From Hypomyces perniciosus (Eukaryota; Ascomycota; Sordariomycetes; Hypocreales; Hypocreaceae): DNA of 64,000 bases. Below, piece after piece: positions 21,940 through 35,554 of the stretch. Both the position numbers and the translations under genes were made by a program. Positions within the stretch are counted from its first letter, which is position 1; every line of letters starts with the position of its first letter. The stretch lies in the NCBI GenBank assembly GCA_008477525.1, contig SPDT01000001.1:3906001-3970000 (forward strand), in the 5' to 3' direction. The notes beneath the pieces are model-generated. The model made no database searches. It had not been told where the DNA came from and saw only the letters and a list, made by a program, of their open reading frames with translations.

Positions 21940-22630
21940 TTAGGCATTCGTCGCTCGCCACTCTTTGATATCTGCAGTTGAAATCTCTCTGAGTTTGTTC
22001 ACTTGGGCGGGTTTTCCAGTCATAGCCCCCTGCGCAACCTCGGCAACACGTCCGATGATATTTTTGGCTGTGAGTGAGTATATCACTGTAGTTGTTTTCA
22101 CAAGAATCACGCCAATTCGGGGATCGTTCTCTGAGCCATCATGGGTCCCATCACCCAAATCACCTAGCCATGCCTTCAGGGAGTGGCTGTAGGTCTTCTT
22201 AACTAGTTCGCGGTCCGTGACAATGCTTGCTTGTCCTGATACGGAGGCCCACTCGCCAGAGCTATTGATAAAGGAGACATTTACGTGGGGGTCGTGAGAT
22301 AAGTCGTCGGTTTTGCCAGACTCGGTGTTGGTGTGGAAGAGCAGATCGATACCACCAGAGTCCTATCACTAAGCGTTAACATTTACCAGCATTTTGATTT
22401 GGGTTTTCGTTGTGGGTTGTGATGCGATAGCTTACAGTTGCAGCCAGCGCCATGCAACGCGAGACGAGGTTGTTGGTGGACGACTCGATAGTTGTCATCA
22501 TACCAAATTTGCATTTGGTGATGAAGTCGACTAAATCCGTTATCATGGTTTTCAAGTCGACTTCTTCCTTATTGGAAGTCTTGTAAGGGTCGGCGGGTTT
22601 ATCGCCAGTTGAAGTGTTGGAGAAGGACAT
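21940..22630 (-). CDS. bli-3: Blue-light-inducible protein, pyridoxamine-phosphate-oxidase-like fold
   Basis: Two exons, 22630-22436 and 22362-21940, give 205 residues. The 73-nt intron (GTAAGC...GATAG) joins RCMALAAT to DSGGIDLLFHTNT. The protein matches the fungal Bli-3/general stress protein 26 type: a split-barrel flavin-binding fold with KCKFGMMTTI, RCMALAA, DLLFHTNTESGK and VNVSFINSSGEWASVSGQA. Neurospora bli-3 is strongly light-induced; the biochemical reaction is not established. A light-response element was not searched for rigorously. It is convergent with DPH5, with an 82 bp gap, so the 3' UTRs probably overlap. Confidence 0.92.
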
Positions 22631-23610
22631 GATGGTTGGTATAGTAGTTTGCAAGTTGATGTGTAGGTACTGATGAGAGGATCACACAGGTTGTTGTTTA
22701 AGATGAGCAGAACGATTGATTTCACATTTTAAATAAGACATGCTCCGCATAACTACGTACGTCTAGATGCTACCGAAAGTCCATGATCGCAAACTTCATC
22801 ATAGAGGGTCAACAGGGCGACAATATGACGCAGATCGCAAACGATGGACCTACCAGCAGCTCTCAAAGCTCTTAGAAATTATGAGGAAATGATATGGCGT
22901 AAGTTAGCTTGATGTTGTTTCCTCTTATGAGGTTTTGTAGCATCAAGACCTTTATCATTATGTTATAGCGCGAAGAAACCGAGGCGCAAACTTTTGGTGG
23001 TCTGCGTGTTTTTGTAACCAGTTCGATCATGACAATCGAAACGCCAACCAACACTTGATCGATGAAAACGAATTTATGACGTCAGGGAATTGCTGGCACT
23101 CAGTTCATGACTATTGATTTCTGGCATGCAAGCGGGTAGACATGGGAGTCTATATGTACTTCGTACTTCGTACTCATACTCATACTCGTACTTCCCATAT
23201 TTGGCCCCAGCACGATGTGTTTCTTCTTCCTTAATACGAAGCCCGAATCCCGAGAAAGAATTTTCAATATTAATACCCGACATGGCAATTTCATTAATCC
23301 GTGTTCTTGGCTAAGCTACTCCGTATATTACTTCGTAAAATATATACTGGTTCAGCTGCTGACAGATGCCCATCACATGATATCGCGTTGTTTCTTAGTC
23401 AAACCTAATAACCAAAAGTACCATGGGGATTTGAGTGATCGCACCTTCCCCACGTACCTCGTAGTATTTCCACCAACAGCGGCAGGAATCAATCAATAGT
23501 GGCCAAATCAGGGCAGGAAAGTGGCGCCTTCTTTGCATTCGTGGCGAGAGTTTGGCCCTGAAATCCAGGCTTGGGTCCAGTGACAGCTTCTCTCCTCCTG
23601 TCCAAACAAA

Positions 23611-23634
23611 CAGCTCAGCTCAGCTCAGCTCAGC
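23611..23634 (+). repeat. CAGCT pentanucleotide repeat
   Basis: Nearly five exact copies of a 5-bp unit (CAGCT) in tandem. Simple repeat with no further structure visible. Confidence 0.75.
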
Positions 23635-23708
23635 CTGGAATCCATCTCTAAAAAACCTCCTTTCATCGTTCTGATTAATCCGCCAGCGACGGCCATCGCC
23701 TGCAAGAC

Positions 23709-23758
23709 GCTGCGAAACACTGCGAAACATTGCGAAACACTGCGAAACACTGCGAGAA
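23709..23758 (+). repeat. Five-copy 10-bp tandem repeat (TGCGAAACAC)
   Basis: Five consecutive 10-bp units with consensus TGCGAAACAC; the third differs at one position by C to T and the last is degenerate (TGCGAGAACG). Ten bases is close to one helical turn, so any protein recognising the unit would be phased on one face. It lies about 620 bp upstream of the F-box-like gene. Confidence 0.75.
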
Positions 23759-24374
23759 CGCAGCAATCATCCACAATCAGGCAGGGCGCAATCAGCTGGC
23801 TCTAGGGGCTGGGGCCGTCCGTGGTGCTGCTTGTCTGCCTGTCTGGCCGTCTGTCTGATGACTATTCGTGATTCGCGGGCAATTGTCACCTGCAGACCTG
23901 CAGTTACGGAAACCAGCGTCTTTCATTTATTCACTGTCAGCTGTTGAGCAGCCTGGACCCAAGTCACACAGCTGGCTGTTTACCTGTCTTCCTTCTCCCC
24001 GTCCACTACCTCTGTTTTCTCCCGTTTTTTCTTCTTCTGATCAATTACGCTTCCCACCCCTACTTTACTTCGATTCCACCAACTCGTGTTTTTGTATCAT
24101 CGCCGCTGCTGTGACCTTCTTATCCGACTTGTTTGAACTGAAACATCGGCACGACTTGTATTTGCAACGCTTCGTGTTCTCCAACTGCCCCGCGATTGTA
24201 TCGGGACTGTCGCAAGCGCCAAGCACCAACACCACGTAACCGGCTGGATTCTCCGGTGCATCTAATCAACAAAATACCAATTCATTGGGGTCACAGATCT
24301 GCCGACAAGGTGCGGCAGTCCCCTGACATCAACCCTATACGTTGTTCCCCGTGTCAAACTAAGGCCGCGGCAAG

Positions 24375-25849
24375 ATGGCTGGACCGGTAAGCTTATTCTT
24401 TCGGGAGACATCCATACGACACCCCTGTTCAAGCTGTCTAACACATCGCAGGTAGTTTTCCCGTGGGAGTGTCGGGACAAGGATGATCAGGCGAAGGTCG
24501 TCTACAACCACCCTCTTCGTCGAGCCAACCAAGCGTTGACCGATGAAAACATCAAACTCAAACGCATTCTACGGGAGAATGGAATATCGTGGTCGCCGAT
24601 CGCACAGGCCCATTTGAAGCAAAGAGACCCAACACAACGCAAGACTCGATCTTCCGGCTCGGCCCCTGATGAGTCAAGCCGGCCGTATTTGCCAACAGAA
24701 GTGCTCTTGAGAATACTCAAGTTCGCCCTGAAAAGCCGTCGTCCCATTGTTGATCCACTGAGTCCTCTCACGCCTGAGAATTTATCCAGCGAAGAAAAGG
24801 ACAGAGGGAATCAGATTGCCATTCACATCCTCACAACCTGCCGAGCAATGTATGCCGAAGGAACCCGTTACCTGTGGGAATCCAACGACTTCACCTTCAC
24901 CACCCCACAGGCACTCCGCAACTTTGGCGAACTCAGTTTCAAATACCGCCACAAGATTACGCACATTAATCTCCGCATCATCGCCCGATATTACGACGAT
25001 CAACGCCGCAAGCACAAGCTTGAACGTTGCTATCACCCTGATTTGAAGAAGGATCAGCTCCTCAAGGTTCACTTGCGCCCTAAGGAGTCCCCTCTCGTTC
25101 GTGGTGGTTTTCGATGCTACACCTGGAATCAAGTCATCGACTTTCTCCTGGCGCTTCGCGCACCATACGATCCAGCATACAAGGACAAGAAGAATCCCAG
25201 GCCTAGACTTTTGCCGTCCTTGATATCTATGCGACTTGACTTAGTCAACTTCTCAGAGACCCTGTTGCCCTTTTCCGGATCAGACCTCCATGATATCACG
25301 TCTCACGAACTCGGATGTACTCTGAACGAACTCCAAGTGACCGGAATGCCCTTTGATGATGTTGGTATGAAGGCTGCTGCTGAGTTGACTGGCATGCTTA
25401 AGGATGAGGGCATCTACCTTGATGGACCCGCGTCGTTTGTCGCCCATAGCCGGCGTCTTCTGCCTCTAGAAGGGGACAGATGGTGTGCCAGAGTCATCCG
25501 AGCCTACAAGGGGCTCAAAGATGCTGCCAACCCTGATGACATAGATGAAGAAGAGGAAGAGGGTCTCCACCTTCACTCGTTTGAGGGTTACCACAAAGCA
25601 GGCGCTCTGCCTGCCGCCCCAGCGGAACAAGGCCATCCCCCGTCAACCCGTGACGACAACAAGGTCATCTGGAAGCGAGTTCCAGTTTCCCGTGACCAAA
25701 CGGAGCGGGAATGGATCCAGTTCTCTCGGCTAAGTGGATATGAGATTGAGGATTCAATCTGGGACAGCGATGATGATAGGGTTTGTCCTTGCTGCGGAGA
25801 TTTGCATCCCGGCTCTTCCCTATTCGGATTCATGTCCGATCTTGAGTGA
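24375..25849 (+). CDS. F-box-like hypothetical protein
   Basis: Two exons, 24375-24386 and 24452-25849, give 469 residues. The first exon has only four codons (MAGP) and is joined by a 65-nt GTAAGC...CGCAG intron to VVFPWECRDKDDQAK; the start is chosen because no ATG lies in the second exon's N-terminal part. Residues 75-140 hold LPTEVLLRILKFAL and then HILTTCRAMYAEGTRYLWESN, the F-box-like pattern of a large fungal family of unknown targets. Near residue 390 there is a run of acidic residues, and the last 30 residues contain CPCCG, a possible zinc knuckle. Function unknown beyond a likely adaptor role. Confidence 0.75.
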
Positions 25850-26146
25850 AACCAAGTGTGACACCATTACGTGAAACGATATGATGGGTTCAGATGATTG
25901 CGGAATTTAGTCCGTACAGAGACAATGTACTGTAGTATTATGTGCTTAGATACCCCTTGGCTGGTGAAAAAAGTAGCTGTTTTTGATGTGGACATAATAC
26001 AGAGATGCCTTTCATTACTTGTGTGCTACGTCTTGGTGAATTTTACCTGGCCTTTACTTTGGGGTATTAGTTTGAGATTTAGACGTGAAGGCATCCAAGA
26101 ATTTAAATAAGACGGGACGCTACGACAGCAGGTAGAGTACAATCCC
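25850..26146. other. Convergent 3' spacer
   Basis: AT-rich 297 bp between the ends of the F-box-like gene and the CorA-like gene. Nothing else is visible. Confidence 0.45.
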
Positions 26147-27457
26147 CTAAGGGATCCATGCTTTCCAGGTTTGAGGGATTCTGTGCCAAACAAACGGTGC
26201 GCCGTACCACATCAGAATAGTAGCAAAAGTGAGAGGAATAGAAACAGCCCAGTAGTACCAAAACTTATCGGATATGGTCCAGATGCCGGACCCAGCATCA
26301 AAGTTGAAGAAAGACGTGCTGAAGATGGCAGAGACAAAAGTAGGGGGCAGGAAAACAAGAGATACAAAGGCAATAGTGCGCATGGCAGAGCTGTCCATGC
26401 GGGTGAGTTCGTTGTAGGCGAGAGCCATTTCGTTTTGGATACGAGCCTTGTTGGAGTCGGAGCGGTGGCGCAGGGAGGCGAGCATATGGGAGTGGAAGGA
26501 GAGGCGGTGTTTGATGCTGATGCCGCTGCTGATGTGTGGTGGTGGTGGTGGTGTTGTGATGGTGGTGAGGAAGTGGTTGTGATGCTTTTGGATGCTGTCG
26601 AGGGTGATTTCTGCGACGTTGAGGGTTTCGGAGACGTGGATGAGGTGACGGGGGATTTCGTGGAGAGCGAGTAAGTCCTTGCTACGGACAAAGGCCCGTT
26701 GCTTCTCGATGTGTCGAACGAGATCGCGGGTTCCCCAAACGGCGAGGTCTTGTTGGCTGACGACTTCTTCGAGCATCCGAGGGTAGATCCAGAAGGGGTC
26801 GCTTAGTTCCTCCTTGACGATGTTGGTGAGGAGTTTCTCCGAGATGGACTGGGCGAGGTTTTCGTGGTCGAATAAGATGATATCGGTACGCTTCTGTGAG
26901 TCGTGCCATCTTGACAGGACGTTTAGTTTGGTCCAGTAGTACTTGATGGGTTCATTCTTCTCCCCCGAGGTATAATTATCGTCTGGCGCGTCGTAAGATG
27001 TGTGCTTCATGATGAAGCGGGCCCAGGTGACTGCCACTATCAGCATCATGAGGTCGATATTGTCGCAGCGTAAGAACTCACCAGCACCAACTCGATTCCT
27101 CTCCTGGTCGAGAACATCCTCATATCCAAAGTACCCGTTGGACCTCTCAGCGAATTTGGTCCACCACAGGGGAGGAATCGCGAATGCCTGAGAAAAGGCA
27201 GCATGGCAGTGTTCGCACCCACGGATCAGACGGGCCTTGGCGAAGCTGAGGGAAGACGAGTCAGCAGTGCTACCTCAGGTAGTTCTCTGGAGACGCCGAC
27301 GGACATGACAGAGACCTCTGGAGATGAGGTAGTTGAATCATCGGTAGCTCTGGCGCAGAGGTCTTGGGCTGAGAGCTGTATGGATTCGCTGGTGCCTGGC
27401 TTCGATCAGCTCGATATCCGCAAAATGCGAGGTGTTCGTAACTGACCTTCTCGCCAT
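26147..27457 (-). CDS. CorA-like membrane protein (N-terminus uncertain)
   Basis: Supported exons are 27245-27082 and 27030-26147, joined by a 51-nt intron (GTGAGT...GGCAG) that restores NRVGAVTWARFIMKH. The 5' end is uncertain: an 11-nt exon at 27457-27447 (codons M-A-R) with a 201-nt intron fits the phase but is weak. The protein has an N-terminal soluble part (FAIPPLWWTKFAERSNGYFGYED), a helical middle and two C-terminal membrane helices, the first around MRTIAFVSLVFLPPTFVSAI and the second around WYYWAVSIPLTFATILMWYG. This is the layout of fungal CorA-like proteins. The GMN motif that follows the first helix in true CorA magnesium channels is absent (STSFFNF is found instead), so magnesium transport should not be assumed. 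A run of five prolines lies in the middle. Confidence 0.68.
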
Positions 27458-29154
27458 AAGTGCACATCCAGTGGCCGACAGTAGCAATTCCTCGTCATTG
27501 CGTGTGAGAAGTGTAGAAGTCGAATCAATCACTCAAATAAATACCCAATAGATGCACTTCAAGCTGCTCTCCGACGAGGAGGCGGGAATGTGACCGGCAT
27601 TTATGTGTCAGGCAGTTTGCTCTGATTCAGCCTCATTCGCGATCAGGCATACTCTGTATAACGTACAGCGTGCACAGCCTCTCTCCCCATGCGTGTGAGA
27701 CAAAACACCACCCAGTCATATCTGTGTATCGACGGGGCACTCATGTGCCCTGAAAATGGGATGCATAATCAGGGGTGTGTTTGGGCTGCAGTGAGTCCGA
27801 CCGCATACCATGCCATGCCATATCAAGGCAAATATATTCATCTTCTGAAAAATCCCATAACGTCTGGCTTGATGAGATGGCTGGATGAAGGAGGAAATGA
27901 ACAGTAAAGGACGGAAATCATTTCTAGGGAGTTATGGAGCATGTACGAAGTAGTACTGCGTGAAAACCGCCAAGATATGCCCACGATGCACAGCCATTGT
28001 GCTTCATTACACCTACCCTATCAACACATCAACAACATTTCTTCCACTTTTTTCCGCCTCTTTTTACATACAACACCCCTCAAGTCACATGGTTTGAAAT
28101 CACCATATTTATGTTTATTTGATGGACTAATGGATGGTTTAAAATGTCGTTTCTGACCATCGTCTAGTCATGTTTATTTGTTCGTTTGTTTGTGTACGTG
28201 TTTCTGAGTGATACAATGTCAGCTAAAAGAAAACATGGGCAAATCATTGGAGAGATGCATATTGCCTACCAATTAATCTTTTAGGAAATTATTCCATAAG
28301 GGATTGGTTGAGAATCAGAGGCATCCCTGCAGATCGGAAGCATAGAGACAAGATAGCAAGACTGTTCAGACTCTACGAGGGCTTCATGGAACTCTACTAT
28401 AGTATACGTCATGGAATCATAAAAGAAATGGCCCAGCATAATTTCAAGTTGCGATTTCCAATATTTATCTTACCGCAATAGAAACGAGATTGTGATGCAC
28501 TTCGTCAGGTCGCTACCTGTAATCAGATCTATGAATGCTCCATCTAGATACTAACTGCTTAACAGATATCCATAGAAAGATATCCACTCTCCAAGCTCTA
28601 TCCTAAATAGACCCTTCATCTTTTTAGTCTGCGGTAGATGCAGAAAAGCTAGTTGAATTTCCTCATAATAAACTAGAGAGTCAAGGGCTCAATGTTATTC
28701 AGCACAATAGGAACAGTTACATTCAATAAAAGCGCAGAACAATAAGAACAAAATGCATTTTGTCTGACAATTTTCACAAGTTTGATCACCGCCTTCCACT
28801 ACTGATCGTAGCCAGCTGCTCAAGGCATACAAATCTCGCCTCAACTCTCTTTTCTCCTCTCTTCCTCCCCCCCCCCTTCCATCCTCACCTGAACAACCTC
28901 TCCCAACTATCACATCAAATCAGTTGAGGACTTCGGAAATCCTATGAGAATATCTTCAACTCTCTAGTGAACACACTAGTTTTCAGTTAGTATCCCGAAA
29001 GCAGATGCAGGTGGTGTTGATGCCGTGCTGACTTGGAGTTGCGCAGGTGCACCACGTGTAAACACCACTCTCAAGACCACCACTTGCTTTCGCCATCTGT
29101 TTCCTTCATAAACAAAATCTCTCACCCCAAAAGTCTCAGGTTGATCCCTCCATC
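27458..29154. other. AT-rich spacer
   Basis: About 1.7 kb without a supportable gene. It is AT-rich from about 28000 to 28750, with short poly-C at 28868-28877. It must contain the promoters of the CorA-like gene (minus) and the unrecognised gene at 29155 (plus). Confidence 0.45.
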
Positions 29155-30000
29155 ATGGCTTCTGAACCGATGGAGCTATCTGACCCGCTGCCTCCCCTGG
29201 ACACAATGCCCGTGGAGCAGCTTGTGATTCCCTGGGTTCTCGCGCTGCAGCGGAAGAGACTCGAGGAGAACCTCAACAAACTGATCCAGTCTGGTGATAT
29301 TCCGCTCTCTCAATCCTCGTTCAAAGTTGAAGCGGACCTTTCTGTTAGTTTTGTCAGCAGTGACGACGATGACAATGAATCCTCTGCCAGCGCCACCCCG
29401 TCCGTTGCAACACCAGAAACAGATGATGAACCAGCCATGATCACCGAGGACGAATGGGAAAACTTCATGGAGTTGATGGAGCTGAATCGACATGCCGGGA
29501 TCCACGTCAGTTGGCTCAACCTGCGTCGTAGACTGAAAGCTTTGCGAAAGGCCGACCCGGATTCTTCCATCTTCCAGAAGCAACATTTCCTCAAGGAGAT
29601 CCAAAAGTCCCAAGATGAATGCTATGAGGACATGGAACTTATCGAACATCTCCAAACTGTTTTAAGTTCCAAGTCTCTCAACTACAAGGCTGTATTCGCG
29701 ACCCTTACGAACTCCGCATTCGCGTTGCTCCGCCTCTCTGGCGTCGCAGCACGGGGCTTGCGAACCATCCCTGATATTCTGGACCTTTTTGTGTCGGATG
29801 CATATAACCCATCTAGTCCAATTATCAAAGTCTTGGATATCATCAGGTTGTTCCGCGACATTCAACTGTCCAAGCGTGTGCGGATAGCAGCAGAAGAAGC
29901 ATGTAACCTGCTGGACGATCCCACGACGCTGAAGGGCTGGGGGGAACGCAACGGCTTCATGGATGGCTTCATGCATAGCTTCATCGACATGCTGTCCTAG
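29155..30000 (+). CDS. Unrecognised protein, 281 residues
   Basis: Single-exon frame beginning MASEPMELSDPLPPLD and ending SFIDMLS. I recognise no domain. Residues 60-100 are rich in Ser, Asp and Glu and look disordered; residues 100-150 are charged and probably helical (LNLRRRLKALRKAD); the last 120 residues are a mix of hydrophobic and charged helices (FATLTNSAFALLRLSGVAARGL). No signal peptide or membrane segment is apparent. Codon use, ATG context (CCATCATGG) and lack of in-frame stops support a real gene. It could be lineage-specific. Confidence 0.7.
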   Translation: MASEPMELSDPLPPLDTMPVEQLVIPWVLALQRKRLEENLNKLIQSGDIPLSQSSFKVEADLSVSFVSSDDDDNESSASATPSVATPETDDEPAMITEDEWENFMELMELNRHAGIHVSWLNLRRRLKALRKADPDSSIFQKQHFLKEIQKSQDECYEDMELIEHLQTVLSSKSLNYKAVFATLTNSAFALLRLSGVAARGLRTIPDILDLFVSDAYNPSSPIIKVLDIIRLFRDIQLSKRVRIAAEEACNLLDDPTTLKGWGERNGFMDGFMHSFIDMLS

Positions 30001-30849
30001 AGATGCATTGCCATCACTCTTCTCTGGCCAACTAGGAGTGTACTACTCCGACCTCAGCAACAAACGGCGTTCTTCTTGTCTTTCACATCATTTCTTTTTT
30101 TTCTCCTACACTTTCGACATTTATGAGCAGCATCCGACTGCCAATCTATCGACTTCATTTGGTTGGCCAACGATGACGCTCTTATGATTTCATTCGGCCC
30201 TGGGATATTGCATATGGGCTGCTGGTTGGAGCGTCTCACCATGGTTTACACGAGATTATCAGCATTTGGGATTCATTTTCGTTTTTAGCACAAGGTGTAT
30301 GGGAATAGCCCTCAAGAGGGTTTTATCAAGGACTTGACGATAGGAATAAACCAAGATTAGCTTAGCTAGGGTATAAAAGCCAATGGATTCAGTCTTTTTA
30401 CCATGAAATGTCACACTGAGAACCTATACTTTCAATCACCAAGTGTGTCTTAGGTGTGACACTCTCACCTAGGCAATAGAGATGAATAAATACCCAGGGT
30501 AAGCATCGAATGCCCATTCCAATCGTGTATTTTGTCACCGCTACAATCAATCATAGCCTTTACAGGAATTTGTTTCAAACACTCCTTTAATCCCTCCCCT
30601 TGCCTCCCCGTCACCAAGTCTCCCCAACGCCGAAAACTGCAAAAAAAAAAAAAAAAATACCGTTCAAACATGGAAACAGATGTGCGCATATCGTATGCAC
30701 TGATGGAAAAGTTTACTCTGTGCGCCATTGTCTCCGCGTTCTTTTTCTTCTTCTTTTTTTGTTTGTTTTTTGTTATTTGCAGTGGCAATAAACATGTATA
30801 CCTCCCTTGTTTCGAGTTTCCGTAGTCACCCTTTCCCAGTCTTTATCTA
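30001..30849. other. Convergent 3' spacer
   Basis: Contains a 17-base poly-A run near 30641-30657 and AT-rich sequence, presumably 3' UTRs of the 29155 gene and HOG1. No gene was recognised. Confidence 0.45.
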
Positions 30850-32547
<1,698 letters not shown>

Positions 32548-34402
32548 TGTGGCGGTGGATTCGCTGTCGCGGAGACGGACGCAAAGTTGACGGATTCGGA
32601 AATGGGCGGCGATGGTGCAGAGAGAGGCGATCGCTGACGGGATGGAGACGCCTCTGTTTTGGCGTCGTTCGTTTGGTGGTTGAAGATAGAAGATAGAAGG
32701 TTGAGGTGGTTTGCTGTGCTGTGCTGTGATGGCGGGGAAGCGGGCTGAGCTTAAAAGCAGCGAGCGCCGGGCCGGTTTTTACGCCTCACGGGACTTCGGG
32801 GCGCTGAGCGGGAAAGGCTGGTCTGGGCTGGTTGCGGATATATCCCAAATTCTAATAATTTTTTTTTCCTCTTATTTTTTTTTTCAATCTGAGGTATTGA
32901 GTTAAGATCGGGGTTCGAACATGTAACGTGTGGCTTGGGTTTGTTCGTTCGCGGGTCCCTTTGCTGTTACAGTCTTCTCTCAGATAGACAGAACAGCAGC
33001 AGCAGCCAAGGTGGGGTGGGTTTTTGCTGGCGATAAAAAGTGGCGGAGGACAGAGGAGAAGGCGATTGATATGGGAGCGAGACAGAAGAGGGATCGCCGG
33101 TTGGGCGGCTGCAAACGCCTAAATCACCAGCCCAAAGGGGCCCGAGTTAGCCATAGTACGTGTACAGCTATTATAATAGCAGAGACGTGGAATTTCGAGG
33201 CATAGAAGGCAAGTTGGGCATTTTGGGATCGAGGTTTTGCGGCGGGTCTGCTCTGCTCTGCTCTGCCGAGTCGGATGCGATCCGCTCTCACTGACAGACG
33301 ACGAGAGAACACATGAACACCATCTGAAGCGCATGCCAGCCGGCTAGCCATCCAGCCAGCCAGCTACTAACACACACCTAGCCAGCTTCAGCTCCAGTGA
33401 GAGCGAGCCTCGTTGTCCAACATCTCTCATCTCGGGTCTGCGCAGCGCCATGCAGCGGCGGATGGGCTTCCAAGCCTGCACATCTGCCCAAGCTTTCCCA
33501 ATGCCATCTACACGAGGAGGCGCAGCCATTCCAGCTCTCCTCCTCGCTCTCGACACCACTCGGGCATACGCTGGCCGCTGCTCTTTTGCGCACTCGGAGA
33601 TGTAAGCTCCGCGCTCATCGACCCGACACATTGACGTGAAGTGAGCCGCTAGGCTGTCGATGAGGCGGCGGCGAGCGAGTGACAGCGCCCAGGATAGCAA
33701 TTGGTAGAAATAGCATCAGCTCGACTTACCAGACAAGGGAATTCCGCTTGGATCGCGCCCGAGCAAGGACAGGTGGATGCCGAACCGTTCGTTTGGCGCT
33801 AAACAGCTTCGACAAAGCGCTGAGCGAGAGAGAGACACGATGTCGGTTTGTTTGGTTTGTTTGGTTTGAAGAAGGAAGAGAAGATGGTCGGTCACACAGG
33901 GAAGAAGAAGAAGAAGAAGAAGAAGCTAAGATATGAGGGGAGAGCGAGAGAAATGAAAAGCACCAGGGCCTGTCTCGGAGAAGTGTGCACTAAGACACTA
34001 GAATATTCCTCATGTGCCTCGAGGTGGACAACAAATTGGGGCCCAGCGGATCGATCGAGATTCTGCCCAAGTGAACCGGGCCAGTAGTGATAGTGATGGT
34101 GGTGAAGGCTCCAGAGACAACGTTCCAAATGGCGGAATAAACATCACTTCTTATTCTGCGCAGCGGGGTTGAGTGAGCACGCGGAGCTAATATATACAAT
34201 GACGGTATCGTCGTGTTCGGTTTCCTGTCACATTCCAAGAAACTGCACAATGCCCAGCCAGGACGGCTCAAGAAGGTCGGATTGATATCATGTCCTCCCC
34301 AAAGTTTATAAAAAAAAGAGTGTGACGCCATCGTGCCGACAGTGACACTCACCCCCCCCCCCCCGCTCCCCTAAACCCTTGCCTCGGATCCCTACTACTC
34401 CG

Positions 34403-34446
<44 letters not shown>

Positions 34447-35554
34447 CGTACCGTTTCCACGTTAGCATCGCATCCCGCCTTTTATTAATTATGTATTCAT
34501 GCAAATTCAAAGCCAGCATGACTTTGGCCAGCTAGTAAATAATTAGATAGTCTGGAAATTTAGTCTCCCAATTCCTCAGCGAAATGCCTTCCCGTCCCTC
34601 CATCACTAACAACTACTAGGTACTAAGATGATCACCAGCGACCTCCATGTGAGTGACTACTCCAGACTAAACCTCTAGGACTTCTCCCCCTCCCCCGCCA
34701 AACCACCATCATCCTGCAGCCCTGAATCTATACTGCTCTACTTCGTACCTACCACGTACATACATACTAGATAACCTACGTAGGTAGTGCATAATGCTAT
34801 ATAGCATCCAAGGCCCAACGAAAGAACGCCCGCAAAGAAAAGCCCCGATTCCCCTCTCCGATTCGTCCTAAATCAAGCTTTAGACTACTACAATGCCCCT
34901 CTGACGTCACACCCCGCCCGTTAAAACCGCTCAACAACAGCTCATTCGCGGAAACATCAAAGCGTTGTCAATTTGCAACATCCCCTCCCCCTGTCATAAT
35001 AGTCTCCTCCTATCTCTATCCCCTACCGTGTCAGCTGCCTGATTGCTAGTGAGAATTCTCTAAATGTATCGCTCCAAAGTACACCTCCTTCAATCTTCCA
35101 TCGTAAAAAAAAAAAAAAAGGAGACCCGCCTGCTGATTCAGGAACGCGCCCATCTCCGGTCATCGACGCAATGGTGGTGAATCGGTCTTTTTGGCCTTGT
35201 CGAACATGGAGAGATTCCGCCAAACAATGCCAAGCTCCTTCACAAACTTGATGCGCAGAATGATGCGCAGGATGATGTGTCGTTGCTACTATGCCATTTT
35301 TGGTTTCTTCTCGGTTAATCCGGAAATCATCAATCCATCAGCACGATTCACTCAATTAGTAGGAGACATCGAGTTAAAGAATGCGTGAAATTGAATAATG
35401 GGCATTATTAATCCATACACCGCAGGTTCAAGTCATCCTACAGGAATCCACATTCCCGGCCTCCCTGCTTTTCTAGAGTCTCACCATCCCAGCCAACCTC
35501 AGTGTCCATCTCTTCTTCTTTCACATCGGACTCACCATGCCCCCTGACAGCACT
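32548..35554. other. Three-kilobase spacer between HOG1 and glycogen phosphorylase
   Basis: HOG1 promoter side plus the 3' flank of the phosphorylase gene. It contains a GAA run (33902-33925), poly-C (34352-34364), a TAC microsatellite bordered by GTAC motifs (34396-34451) and an A-run (35106-35119). No frame in it has coding character that I can support. Confidence 0.5.
34396..34451. repeat. TAC trinucleotide repeat bordered by TACTCCGTAC on both sides
   Basis: About 14 TAC units in a row are flanked on the left by TACTCCGTAC and on the right by TACTCCGTAC again. The arrangement links the dispersed GTAC motif to trinucleotide growth. Confidence 0.85.

Larger units (their letters stand above)
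22631..24374. other. Spacer upstream of bli-3 and of the F-box-like gene
   Basis: About 1.7 kb between divergent genes. It contains a run of GTACTTC units at 23157-23176, a CAGCT repeat at 23611-23634 and a 10-bp tandem repeat at 23709-23758. The 400 bp before 24375 are pyrimidine-rich and look like 5' UTR. No gene was recognised. Confidence 0.5.

Noticed and set aside
23709..23758. Could be a CRISPR-like repeat array
   Set aside because: Units are directly adjacent with no spacers, and the genome is eukaryotic.
32906..32930. GGGTTCGAAC resembling a tRNA B box
   Set aside because: No cloverleaf can be drawn: there is no upstream A box within 60 bp and the flanking bases do not pair as a T stem.
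33344..33700. Minus-strand 118-codon frame in the HOG1-phosphorylase spacer
   Set aside because: Three frames are open over the same GC-rich stretch, which signals composition and not coding; no motif is visible.
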